Shown here: positions 9,950-21,071 of the stretch, in pieces
Position numbering within the stretch: position 1 is the first letter of the stretch
Layout: every line of letters starts with the position of its first letter
NCBI GenBank assembly: GCA_038380435.1
Contig: JAWZYU010000007.1
Location: 23,477,001-23,541,000, forward strand
Origin: Ryuthela nishihirai
Taxonomy: Eukaryota > Arthropoda > Arachnida > Araneae > Heptathelidae
DNA: 64,000 bases
Direction of reading: 5' to 3'
The notes under the pieces: generated by a model
Database searches by the model: none
Told to the model about the DNA's origin: nothing
Seen by the model: the letters and a program-made list of their open reading frames with translations, nothing else
Position numbers and translations under genes: made by a program

Positions 9950-12900
9950 TTATATTGCATCCATGAAGAATCAGATGTCATTACACATTGATTACATCAA
10001 TGCTGAGCTACTGAAGTAGCTAAATATAATATTGAAAGGATACTTGATTTAATGAAGTGTGATTTTTGCACAAAATCAACACCCTGCAATTTATACAAAT
10101 TGCATGTAACTTTCTTTGAAACATATCCATTATTTTTGTTTAACACCCCCAGTTACTTACTCTTTTTGTCTTCTAACTTTAGAATAACAAGTTTTTCAAA
10201 GTTTGCAGACTGTTCCCATATGAAAACAAATTTTTTTAGTTATTTCCAAGAATCCACAATCCTTTCCTTATTATCCTTCCTTATTTTAGCACTAAAAATG
10301 CAATCTTGTGAGTCACTGCTATTCTCTCCACATCATATACATATATCCTAAATCCTGTAAATTGCCAAGTCTCCCAATAAAAAGCTTTCCTTGATTATGT
10401 TTATTTTGCCATATTTTCTTTTAGCCATCCTTGCTTTCTTCCCATTTCTACTGTCTACTCTTTTGATGAACAGTTACTAATATCAAACATCCTATCTTAT
10501 TTATTTACACTAATGCCCCCATTATTAATCCTACTCTCTCAAAATATGTTCTTTTGTTAAAATCTCATTTTAATTTTTATCTCTCAACTAATATTGCTTT
10601 CAATGATTTAAGCACTTTTCCTAATTTATCTTACTTTGATCCCGAGAAGATATCTTCACTTTTGTAAATTCTAAATCTTGTTCTGAAACAAATTCACCCT
10701 GAAATCATTAAAAATTATCATTTTTTAGGTGAATAAGTTCCCTTATATATTACAGCTCAGCAAAATACTAACTTGAAATCAGTCCACTCTTATTTTTTCA
10801 GTACATGTGTTTTTGGTATTAGGCAGATAGGTCTAGAATGTTGTGAAAGACCACTAAAATTGAGGGGAAACTTTATACTGGAATGGCATTCCGAATCAAT
10901 CTTGTGACCTTGGTCCCCCTTTCACTAATATCACTTCCCCCCCCACTCTTCTATATCTGGGCCTATACATGGCAGCATAATAAATACAAGTACAGTACAC
11001 CCTTGAATGTTAATTATTGAATAGCTCTCATAATATGTAAATAATCAGTTTGTATATTCCAAACGAAATCATGTTTTCTGAAATACTGCAAAATGATCAC
11101 AGAAATTACATTTTCAGACAAATGATAGAGCTTCCACAGAAATGAAAGCCTCATGGCATCTAGCATAAACTGACCACATTTCTTGCAGTGTTATTAGGAA
11201 CATACTAAAATATATATTTCTTTCAATAATAAAAGTAAAACTGAAACATTATCAGGAACATGAAAATAGCATTACAAAATTATACACCTAACTCTGCATT
11301 GTATGAGCAATAAAAGACTATTAATTGTAATGGAAATTTAGGAACAGGATTTTTAAATACAAATGAACAAATTAATCTGGAAAAATGGAGTTATTTACTC
11401 ACCTTAGTCTAGAAGTTAATGAAGAAACATTCCAATAAGCTATATTATTAGGCCAACTCTATTTCCTTCTAAAATAGTTTTCAATTGTGAACTCTATAAA
11501 AAAAAATGGAAAACTATCCTGGTATACCCTTAATCTTCCAATCTCGCTCCATGGGATCAGCCAGCTTTCAGTAATCTAATGAGTCTTCAAAGAAATAATA
11601 TTTTTACACTTTTTTAGTATTATGCATAAACATTTATTTCAAAAAACGTTTAAATTTTTTTTCTTACTCACAAACAAGTTTTTTTTTTTCACTATTGGAT
11701 AAAAGTCTAATTGCATGAAGATTAATGCTAAAATTTGTAGGAAAAACTACATATTTGGAAGAAATGCCACTCTGAAGAACTGGACATTGATAATATCCAA
11801 CAACAGTATCTAAGGTGTTGATTATTAAATATTTAACCAATAGAGTATATAAGAGTATACCTTTAAACAGGCCTACAACTTTAATAGTAAAAAAAAAGCT
11901 AACTTGACTAAATATTATGAAAAAAAAAAGCTGTGAAATTTTGCTTGAACAATTAAAACATTTACAATTTAAATAAATATTTAGTTTTACCATATTAGCA
12001 TACTAAATGTTATAAAATACTTTCTACAGATGCATGTGTCAACTAAATAGACAAACCATCAAACTGAGGAAATATTCCAAAAAGGGTTGATCAACCTAAA
12101 CTTTCCTGGAAGTACTGGATAACAACAATCATTAGACTATTGTTTTAATTGATACTGGAATCACTTTGCAGTTTGTAACTAAAACAAGCGCTTATTTATG
12201 CTTTGGAATAAATATCCTTTGGAATTGGCTCTTAAATATATGTAATGCAATCCAAACTAAAAAAAAAATTATGAACACTACCATTTTAGCTCAAATGCTA
12301 CAGAGATAGAAAAATTATTATTGGACGTTTGAGCCCAGAAATAATGATTGGTGATTTTTGTCTATTTGATTAAGGTTTCTTAGCATTTCTTCCTTTTCTT
12401 TTATTAATTGTCAATTAATTTGCAGAAACAAAAAATCTGATGCAAAAGAATCCATTTTTAAAAATATACTATTTGCAAGATATAATGAGTTGTTAGACGA
12501 AGAAGTTAAAATATACAAAAGAGTTATCATTAATGAGAAGTTAAGATATACAAAAAAAAAGTATAATCAAGCAGCAGAATACATTTAGGTATAATTTGAA
12601 TATTATCTATGAATATCAAGGATAGAACAATTATTTTAACTTTCAAATAAGAACTGCAATAGTATCAGTTCTGGATTAGATTTCATGTTAATATTTTTGT
12701 GCTATGCATTTCATATATTAATTTTTTATTTAGTAAATAACACTTTAAATTATAATCTTTTTACTTAAAATCATCACATTATTAAAAATTTTTTGCATTA
12801 TCCTAGTTCAAGGAATATTTCATTTCACTTAATATTATTATATACTTATATCAGTCATCCCATAAGTAATTACCAGTTGATACATACATTGCAAGTACCT

Positions 12901-15900
12901 GCTGTTACCTTGAAACGAGTCTTATATTTCCTAAAATGTTTTTGCCACTATTGTTATAGAAAATTTACTTAATCTATTTAGGGCCATGAATAAGTTTAAA
13001 CTTTCTTTGAGAAGAAAACAAAATTAGTGAAAGATGGAAATCAATAAAACCCATATTTGCCACATTCTGTTCTACAACATATAAAATCCACAGAATTACC
13101 TGTTGACTTTAACATCCACTCAATAAATGCATTTCCTAAAAAACATTCATTGATTATGTTCTACAAGTTGAAAAAAAAAGAAAATGCTACTTGTGCTTAG
13201 AGAAACATTCCAATGTCTATGTTGATTCCTGTTTGCCAGAAAGTACCTGCCACAAATCATTTAAAAACTTTGGACAGTTGATTTTAGTCTCTTAGATAAA
13301 GAGCATCCCAAGTAATTATTTTGAACTCGATGAAGATCTGCTGTAGATAAAGGTGAAAATGAATCTGAGCTCATCATTTGAAGAAGTTGCTCAATACTCA
13401 GATTAAACCATTCCACTATTCATTGTCACCTTTTGGAAACAGGAAAAGTATTCAAGCTTAATCAGTAGGTCCCACATGAACTTTCCGCACAAAATTGCTT
13501 GAAATGAGTCAACATTTGTCTTTCATTACAAAGCTGTGAGCTTAAGGAGTCAATTTTGGGCTAAATTATAACGGGATAAAAAGTGTGGTTTTTTTACATT
13601 AGCATAATACCCAAGACAGTGAATCAACATAACCAGTTCACTAGCTACACAAGCCAGAAGTGGTTCTCATTCATGAAAGGTGATCTTGAACCTTTGGTGG
13701 AATATCAAAAGAATCGTTTGCTTTGAGTTGCTTCCACCAAACAAATCCAATACCGGAAATATCTATTGTTATTAGTTCAATGGATTGAAGGCTGCCTTTG
13801 GAGCATTATTATTTGTTGTAGGTCAATTGGAGTCTTCACCATAATAACTTTCTCCTATAGGGCAAGAATGACAATTCAAAAAGCAAAGGACCCTGGGAGC
13901 TACTGCCAAATCTACCATATTCTCTACACCTTACCCTATCAGATTTTCACTTATTCTCAGCTTTATAAAGTTTAAATACCAAAAGTTTCAGTGAGAAATT
14001 CCACAAGGCATCCATTTGTTTTATGCACCAACACCAGAAAAAAAAATTATTGTAATAAAATTGGAAAATTGTTGATAAAGTATCAAAATAGATTCAGAAG
14101 GAGAATATCTATGGATGTAACAAAAAATATAATGTGTTTTTATTTAAATTTCATTTTATAACTAAAAAATGATAAGTATATATGGGATGACTGTAATATG
14201 ACATTTTTATGATATTGACATACTTTAAAACTGAATCTTACTTCTACTATTAAGGTTTTGCAAATGTGATCTTTTTACCACTGGTACTGTCTGTTTTTTC
14301 AACAGCTGGTATTTAACATTATTAAAATATAAAATAGTTTAAAAATGTTAAACATTACCCAGAGGTGGCCTTTGGACAAGGCAAACTAAGCTATTACCAT
14401 GAGTTCTTGCCCACCAGGGGCTTTGGAGTGAAATGCAGGATTATAAAATAATTCATTATAATACACTAATTACTAAACTTAATAAATTATTAAAAATCTT
14501 TTATTTTTACTTTCCTAAATATTATTGCATTTTATTTCTTTAAGTATGTAGATACTGATATAATAAGTGCTCTAAAATTTATCTCTACAGCCAATAAATT
14601 AACTGTAACTTTTCAATTACAGTTAATTCATTTGGACTGAAAAGTCTCATACACTAGTCTAGTAGACTTATATACCTTAAGGCCATCTCTGTATTATGCT
14701 AACTAGAATCTCAAATAACAATGCTAATTCCCTGTTAAATAAGTACATCTAAATAACTAAGAAAACATTTATTATAAAAATAGACTAAAAACCATAATAA
14801 AACTAAAAATTAAAAAAAAAACACTATGAGTACCATGAAAACATTAAAAGCACAGCAGGAATTAATATAGCAATAAATTACTTAAATGCTTAATACTAAA
14901 ATTACATTGTGCAAACAAGTTTTGCAATTAATGTACCATGCAAGTTAATCTGCAATGCATTTTTTTTCTTCAAGTTCTGCATTAGATGGAGCATTTCAAT
15001 CAATAGTCATTAGTGTTGGCAGTTGAAAACTCTGGCTCACAGATATTCATTAGAAGTATTCTGCAGAAAGTAATAATCCTCATAAAAATGCACTGAAAGT
15101 TAGCATAGTAATTCTGTACGATAAACAGTGCATTCACATAAATATCAGAGATCGATATCACACTCAAATTTTATTGCTGTAACTGTAAATGCTGAGTTTT
15201 CATTGAAAATAAATTTTTGTAACAGTAACATGGACACAGCATATAAGAGAATTACCAAGACAGATGTCATTGATATAAAACAAGTTCATCAGCATGAAGT
15301 TAACAGTCTGCAATATGCTGGAAAATATGCTAGTAAAGTTTATAAGGTTAATGGCTCAAAGAACAATATCAATAGTACAAGTCTATTAGCTCTTAAACAT
15401 ATAGGTGAGTATTTAACAGTATAGCAACTGAAAGGATGTTACAGAGCAGTAATTATGAGATAACAGATGTTGCTATGCCTGTATCAGCTGCTTATTATAT
15501 GCTTCTAATGTTTTAATGGTACTCATAGTTTCATAAAATGCTTAACTTTTTATTATAGTAAACATATGGTTTTAGACTAGATATTTTAATACTCAATAAC
15601 ATATTTCCAATTGTACTTTCAAAATATTCTAATATTGCTACTTAACGTTAATTTTAAAATTGAATGCTAAGTGTTTTTCATTTATCAATGAGTGGACTTT
15701 GTATTATGATGTTAAAAAAAGTTTAGCACATTCCTCTTGATCATTTATATAAAAAAACACTCCATCCTATTATGAACACACCTCATCGTTCCTTTCAATG
15801 CATTATTAATTACCCATCATGTTACTAACCCCAACCTCTTTCTTTTTTTCCCTTCATGCATCCATTGCGACTGCATATCTGCATCCCTCCTGCCCTTACC

Positions 15901-15930
15901 ATCACTCCTTGATGACCTGCTTCACCTTAG
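9950..15930 (+). other. Long intron stretch, no recognised element
   Basis: AT-rich sequence with A- and T-runs. Open frames up to about 100 codons occur (for example 15128-15424) but match no family I know and have no splice or coding character. A pyrimidine-rich stretch (15780-15930) leads into the first alternative exon and is its likely polypyrimidine and branch region. Confidence 0.5.
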
Positions 15931-16053
15931 GTATCCTTATTTAACCTGTCAGTGGGATTAATGGGCTATGGCAACATTCCTGCCTTTAAAACTATGAGAA
16001 CACTTCGAGCACTACGACCACTTCGTGCTCTGTCTCGTCTGGAGGGGATGAGA
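15931..16053 (+). CDS. para: Nav1/para alternative exon A: domain III S3-S4
   Basis: This exon of 41 codons starts after CTTCACCTTAG and ends before GTAAGT, both in phase 0. It encodes the end of S3, the S3-S4 linker ([19 protein letters not shown]) and the S4 voltage sensor ([17 protein letters not shown]), then LEGMR. S4 shows positive residues at every third position. It has the same length and phase as the exon at 17030. The S4 is identical in protein but uses many different synonymous codons. Only one can sensibly be used, since including both would add a second S4 in frame. The PAF...EGM residues resemble the second form of the insect mutually exclusive pair (Drosophila k/l, cockroach G1/G2, from memory). 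Choice of this exon would change the voltage-sensor paddle and so probably the gating. Mechanism of exclusion is not visible. Confidence 0.93.
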
Positions 16054-17029
16054 GTAAGTAATTGGTATCGGTAGCCAGAGAAGACGTCTCACAAGTCTGG
16101 TGTCTTGTGGCTAATGTTTGCTGGCAGTAGAAATACTGTCATTCTGGAGCTGTGCTGTTGATAGCAAAAAACACTTGTGGTGGTTGTTTTAAACATTTGA
16201 TATTTCTTTCAAAATCAAATTTTAAACATTAAGAATGGGCTAATGGTGTTTACTATTTGAATTTGCATTATCATTAATTTTTTAATATGAAGTTCTATCA
16301 AAAAAATTATATTAATTGAATTCAAAAAAACAATGTATTTGGTTCTTTGCTCTCAAACAAACAGCCAATGTTCTACTACTATGTTTCTGCTACTGACACC
16401 ACCTTGTCTGCTGTTGTGATCGTCTGTGTTTTTGTATTCAAAATTAATATTTTGCAGCTTTGCAGATAAAAGAAGATGGAAGTTTTTGATATTTTAGCAC
16501 TGTCATAAATGAGAGTCAAGTTTCAACTTCATATGCAAGTACACTATGATTTTATAAAATATAAAATTTGACACCATTCTTACAGGTTTTTCTGCATTAA
16601 AGATAATACTGTTTATTTTTAAATATCTGATCACTTTAATAAATGATAAAAAAAATTAAAACATATGTTTAAAGACTAACAAGCAGCAAAGTAAAATATA
16701 ATTAAAAGAACCTGTTTAACATTAACCATTCTCATTTATTAAACTCTTCTGTTTCAGTACTTTGCATTCTGATGAACTTATAAAACTGCAATCATAAACA
16801 TGGGTTTTTTCCCTTTAAAAGCGCTTGACTTGTCATTTATAACAGTGCGAATCTTGCCTTACAAGGCAGTTATGAAATAATCCTTCCTACCCATGGTGAG
16901 CCATTTTCCTTCCCTCTTGTCATTACCATAACCCAACCCAACCTGACCTCACCTGCACCACTCCGACTTCATTTCTGCCATTCCCCAGTAAGTACTGGAA
17001 TTTTTCAACTTGAATTCTTGCTCTGCCAG
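16054..17029 (+). other. para: Intron between the two alternative exons (976 nt)
   Basis: It has a GTAAGT donor side and ends in TTGCTCTGCCAG. It is too long for simple steric blocking of splicing. A pyrimidine- and C-rich stretch (about 16900-16985) precedes the second alternative exon. Competing RNA pairings could sit here but I cannot identify any by eye. Confidence 0.7.
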
Positions 17030-17152
17030 GTGTCTGTGATCAATCTAATAGCTTCAGAAGTTGGGGGTGGACGCATCCAAGCCTTCAAGACAATGCGAAC
17101 TCTTCGTGCTCTCCGGCCCCTGAGAGCTCTTTCGCGCTTCCAAGGAATGCGG
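17030..17152 (+). CDS. para: Nav1/para alternative exon B: domain III S3-S4
   Basis: This is the second version of the same 41-codon segment, starting after CTCTGCCAG and ending before GTGAGT, phase 0 at both ends. It encodes [19 protein letters not shown], then the S4 [17 protein letters not shown] and FQGMR. It shares 29 of 41 residues with exon A. Residues 20-36 (S4) are identical and the differences cluster in residues 3-17 (S3b and S3-S4 linker) and 37-38. This version is closest to the standard Nav1 sequence (INL..., [15 protein letters not shown]), so it is probably the default or ancestral form. It is locally richer in G and C than the introns. It joins in frame to GTT GTT GTA at 41657, giving the family signature [14 protein letters not shown]. 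Confidence 0.95.
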
Positions 17153-17720
17153 GTGAGTGCCGCGGGACAGAATCATTTTGACTGTCTCACGAGCACCCAG
17201 TTAAGGTTACACTGCATGCTTATCTATTCCACTCCCATTTGGCTCTATTTCTGTAATGTCAAACATAGCTTGGGAAAAAATTTTCTATTGTTTTCATTAC
17301 ATTATTTTTATATTAAAAACTTTACTATTCAGAGTACCTTACTATATGATGTTTCATTTTTATATTAGTTTGCAGATTGAAGCAAAATATTGTTTAAAAC
17401 TGTTATGCAGAAAATATATAATCTTTGAGTTTATTCTATACATTATTTGTGTAATGCTAGTCATCTGCAATGCTTATATTTCAAATACATGTGAAGAAGA
17501 AAAAAAAACTTTCAAAGTGGTTGTAACTGGCTGTAGAAATAATTTGAAAATCTTTTAGGTTTTATATGGGTTTCTTTGTTCAGTATTTAATGGTGTATTG
17601 GCATATCAGGATATAGTGTGCTTAACATGGTTTTTCTATCAAAAAAAAAAAATATTGCTTTACTACTGCCATCAAATCAATCTGTAATGTTAGTGGTGGA
17701 TTCAGTAATTGGGAAAAGGG

Positions 17721-17754
17721 GGGGGGGGTGCATTTTTTTTTTTTTTTTTTTTTT
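17721..17754. repeat. Low-complexity G-run / T-run
   Basis: A run of nine to ten G is followed a few bases later by a T run of about 22. It is useful only as a polymorphic or assembly-risk site. Confidence 0.8.
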
Positions 17755-17944
17755 GAAATCACATTGTCTTTATACTTGTACTGGTGAAAATCAGTGGAGG
17801 GGAAGGAGTAGCAGACTATTGACAAAAATTATATATCGATATTATACAGGTTAACTACAATAAGACGGGACTCAAGCTTAAAAAAGTAAGCATTTTTAGT
17901 TAAAGAAAAACATTTTTAGCTCCATATTATTAAATTACAGCATA

Positions 17945-18840
17945 ATTCATTACAAGAGGTGTTCAAATGTTGTCCATCTACAACCAAACATGTCTGAACC
18001 CTTTTGCATGGTTAGCCGATACTTTTCACAATTGTAGACACTTCAAGAATCCCCATCAATTTAAATCACAAGGAGACAAATCAGGTGATCTAAGTGGTCA
18101 GAATCCTTTAAAGATCAATCTATTATCAAAATATTCATGCAAATAGCCCAATATCTCAGTGACTGTATGAGCAGCGGCTCCATTTTACTGAAAATAACCT
18201 AGCTTCAGTTTCTCATCATCCAGCCAGCTGAATAAATTCTTCAAGGATCATGTTGATGTAGAGCTGTGAACTGATGGTTTCTTTGGAACAAAAAATGATC
18301 TAATAATGTACCTTCTCAAAATTGCACACCTAATACCAATGTAAGAGAATTTCAGGAATTGCATCAGGTTTTTCAACTGTCAGTATTGATCGCTCTGTTA
18401 ATTCATGTATCCTAATAAATGTAATACATACTTAGTCAGTAAAAAAAGTTATATTTCTATGCTCAACTGTTATAGTCCTCTTTAAAACAATGACCAAATG
18501 TAATGTGCTTTTCAAAATCAGAAGGGAGTAACTGATGAATAAAATTTATTTTAAACTTTCAAAGATAAGAAATGGAGAGCCTTTTTTGTACTACTCTTTG
18601 CTAGGTGAAAAGCTAGGTAGGTGAAAATACATAGCTAGGTGAAAAGCAGATGCTTTTGGACAGTGACTAATTGATTCACAAATTACCTCCACCTTTGTCT
18701 GCTACAGTTCTTCTGACATAATTTTATGGAGGCTGTATAGACCCTATATTATGAAACCTGCTCACTATTCGATAAGCCATTGACTTACTGTCAGTCTTGG
18801 AAATTTTCTTTTAAATTCACTTATATAGTCTTCAAATAAT
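17945..18840 (-). pseudogene. Mariner-like DDE transposase remnant
   Basis: The minus strand from about 18240 down to 17960 reads LDDEKLKLGYFQ-stop-NGAAAHT, then LGYLHEYFDNRLIFKGF-stop, then LRSPDLSPCD and WGFLK. This is the catalytic core of a Tc1/mariner-superfamily transposase: the GYFQQ(D)GA block followed by the SPDLxPxD block. Several stops replace conserved residues. The second catalytic acid region is changed, with N where D is usual. Upstream (higher coordinates) only a faint trace of the N-terminal part remains. Terminal repeats were not found, so the limits are approximate. It is an old, inactive insertion in the intron. Confidence 0.6.
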
Positions 18841-20639
18841 TATTTTTAAAAACTATCTGTCAACAATAAAAGTGCCTTGTTATGAAGAATATGACATTTT
18901 CAATTAAAATTTTCCTTTAAAAACCAAAAACCTCATTAACAAAATAAAACTGAGCCTCTATTAAAATTAAGTTATGTTTGACAGTGATTAGGAAGTTTTC
19001 TGTTCGAAAAGTATTACCATTGTTCAAAAACAAACTATGTTATGATTGCTTATAATCAATTTCAAAATTTTGTTACATATATATGGGTTCTATCTTAATC
19101 TGGTCACATAGTATAATCAACAAGTTTTTAATAACTATCATAATTTTAATAATATATTTATTCACATTCCATTTGCTCCTATTTATGTTACATACAGACA
19201 CTAATGAAAATCAATCAATAATGATACTAAACTAAATGTTTGTTAGAATAAGCAATGAAAATAGGTTCTGATGGTTAGATGAATGACAGTGAATACACAC
19301 CTCCTGATATGATGTGATTACACAACCCTATAATGATATTAATGACAAAAATATCACATACACTTTGCACACAGATCTGTATATAAATATATATCTTGAG
19401 GGTTATATGTGTAATTTAGTCTGGTTAACAAACAAGGTTCAGTTTTGTGCATAGTTATAAGTTCAAAATGATTTATGATGCTTAAGGAAGAAGGTACTTC
19501 CCTACACAAAGACAGAGATATCCTAGAAGCTCTATTGGGCTTGTCCTGGTTTCTCATACAACATACAAACACATACATGGACATGCCCACTGGTTTAGTA
19601 GTGAGAGATACTAACCACTAGACCAAATGTGGGACATTACCCACTGTGCATCAAAAAAAAAAGCCACTCAGAGGTAACCCAACCCAATGGTATTGTATTA
19701 CTGGTATATCTGAAGTGCAAGCTACAACCATGAAAAGAACTAGATAAGAATTAAAGAATAGAAGATCAAACTACTATTAAAAGTTTACACATTAGTATTA
19801 ATTCTTTAAGTTGCTCATTATGAGCTAAGACTGGAAAAGAGAAACAAGTTTTACAATGCAGAGATTTTTAAAAACATTATACAATTTAGTGGTTTGGCTG
19901 TGAGCAAAGTTATTTTTAAATCATGGTGTTAGCTCTAGTTTTAGCTCTAGGTCATGATTTCTAACCCTCATCATATCAGTGATATGGACATTGTCCCTGC
20001 ACAGATCCTTAATGTGGCAGACTGACCTTGGTCATAAAAAACTTAGCAATGCAAAAAGAGGACTTTGTGGCCAATTTTTTTTGTAATTGTTCATAACAAA
20101 TATTTTAAATATTAATTGCCAAAAATAACTGACAAACTGATTAGAGTGCAGCAACACAAAACAATTTAACCTTTTAGAGCATCCTCAAAAATATTTGTCT
20201 CTTCATGTGGTCCACATTAGCTTGCTCAGAAATTTTTCAGTTATTTGCAACATTCAATTTCTAACACTCCCATAAATTTTCCATGGAATTTTACTGAAAT
20301 CCATTTAGTTCTTTGCACCATCTAATATATATATATCAAAAAACATAAAGAATTCATCAAAAAAATTAACTTACAAAAATAGTATGCAAACAGGTGGTTA
20401 AATACCTGTTAAAGAAAAAAAAATCATAAACAGTATATACAATAAAACACACTAATTCAAAAAATAAAATCCTATCCAAATTGGTGAAAAGTTTTAATTA
20501 TTGGTGAAAAGTTTTAATTTCAGAACATATTTTAAAATAAATGCCTTTCCTTCCAAGTACACCCTGTAATAATTCAAATGCATTAAAATGTTGCATCAAG
20601 AAGCAACTGATGGAGTTATGTGAATTTCAACATGTGAGC
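18841..20639 (+). other. Intron with minor repeats
   Basis: AT-rich sequence. About 19590-19690 holds a minus-strand tRNA-like A box (TGGTCTAGTGGTTAGTATCTC, split TGGTCTAGTGG and TTAGTATCTC) followed on the plus strand by AGGTAACCCAACCCAA, which resembles the tail of SINE family 1. A short tandem TTGGTGAAAAGTTTTAAT occurs twice at about 20482-20520. No gene seen. Confidence 0.5.
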
Positions 20640-20859
20640 TCAGCATGACAATTCAAGCAAATGATCACATTTACAGGACAAGCATATGGTATTTTCAGGA
20701 GAAAAAAGAACAAATAACTAATGAAGAAGCAAAATCTTCCAAGTATTGTGGTCAATTGCAAGCAGCCATAGAAGACAGGGAAACAGAGTATGATGATAAA
20801 GATACTGGATGTCAGAAAGACATACCATACTGCCAGTTGTACCAGTTTGAGACAAATGG

Positions 20860-21071
20860 TTCACTAGCAAACCATAGCACATGTGGAACAAGATGCAGAA
20901 ACAATCAATCAACGATGGAAACAGTGGGCCTAGGATGGCACATACACTTTTCATAAATAGTCAGGAAGCATCCAACAAACATCAGAGGACTGCCTTTGTT
21001 AGGTAATAAAATTTTAACTAAAATTATCAACCATTCAACAGCCTGTAATGGGTACCACATGGGGCATACTA
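20860..21071 (+). mobile_element. Tc1-like transposon, left half (split copy)
   Basis: The plus strand about 20887-20995 reads CRN/NQ, RWKQWA-stop-DGTYTF, then SGS and QQTSED. This resembles the Tc1 DNA-binding region, where an RW.QW segment is followed by SGRPR/TT.ED. The copy stops at 21071, where the 2.3-kb element begins, and resumes at 23381. The frame is broken. Its outer left end was not found. Confidence 0.5.

Noticed and set aside
10052..10351. 99-codon open frame rich in Phe, Leu and Ser
   Set aside because: T-rich sequence produces such frames; there are no splice sites and no recognisable protein.
15128..15424. 98-codon open frame upstream of the first alternative exon
   Set aside because: Composition is low-complexity AT-rich, it matches no known family and has no conserved motif. 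Chance frames of this size are expected in an AT-rich intron with alternative start codons.
17256..17558. Reading frames downstream of alternative exon B, checked for a third S4 exon
   Set aside because: No [15 protein letters not shown] sequence occurs after 17152. Only two versions are visible in the window.
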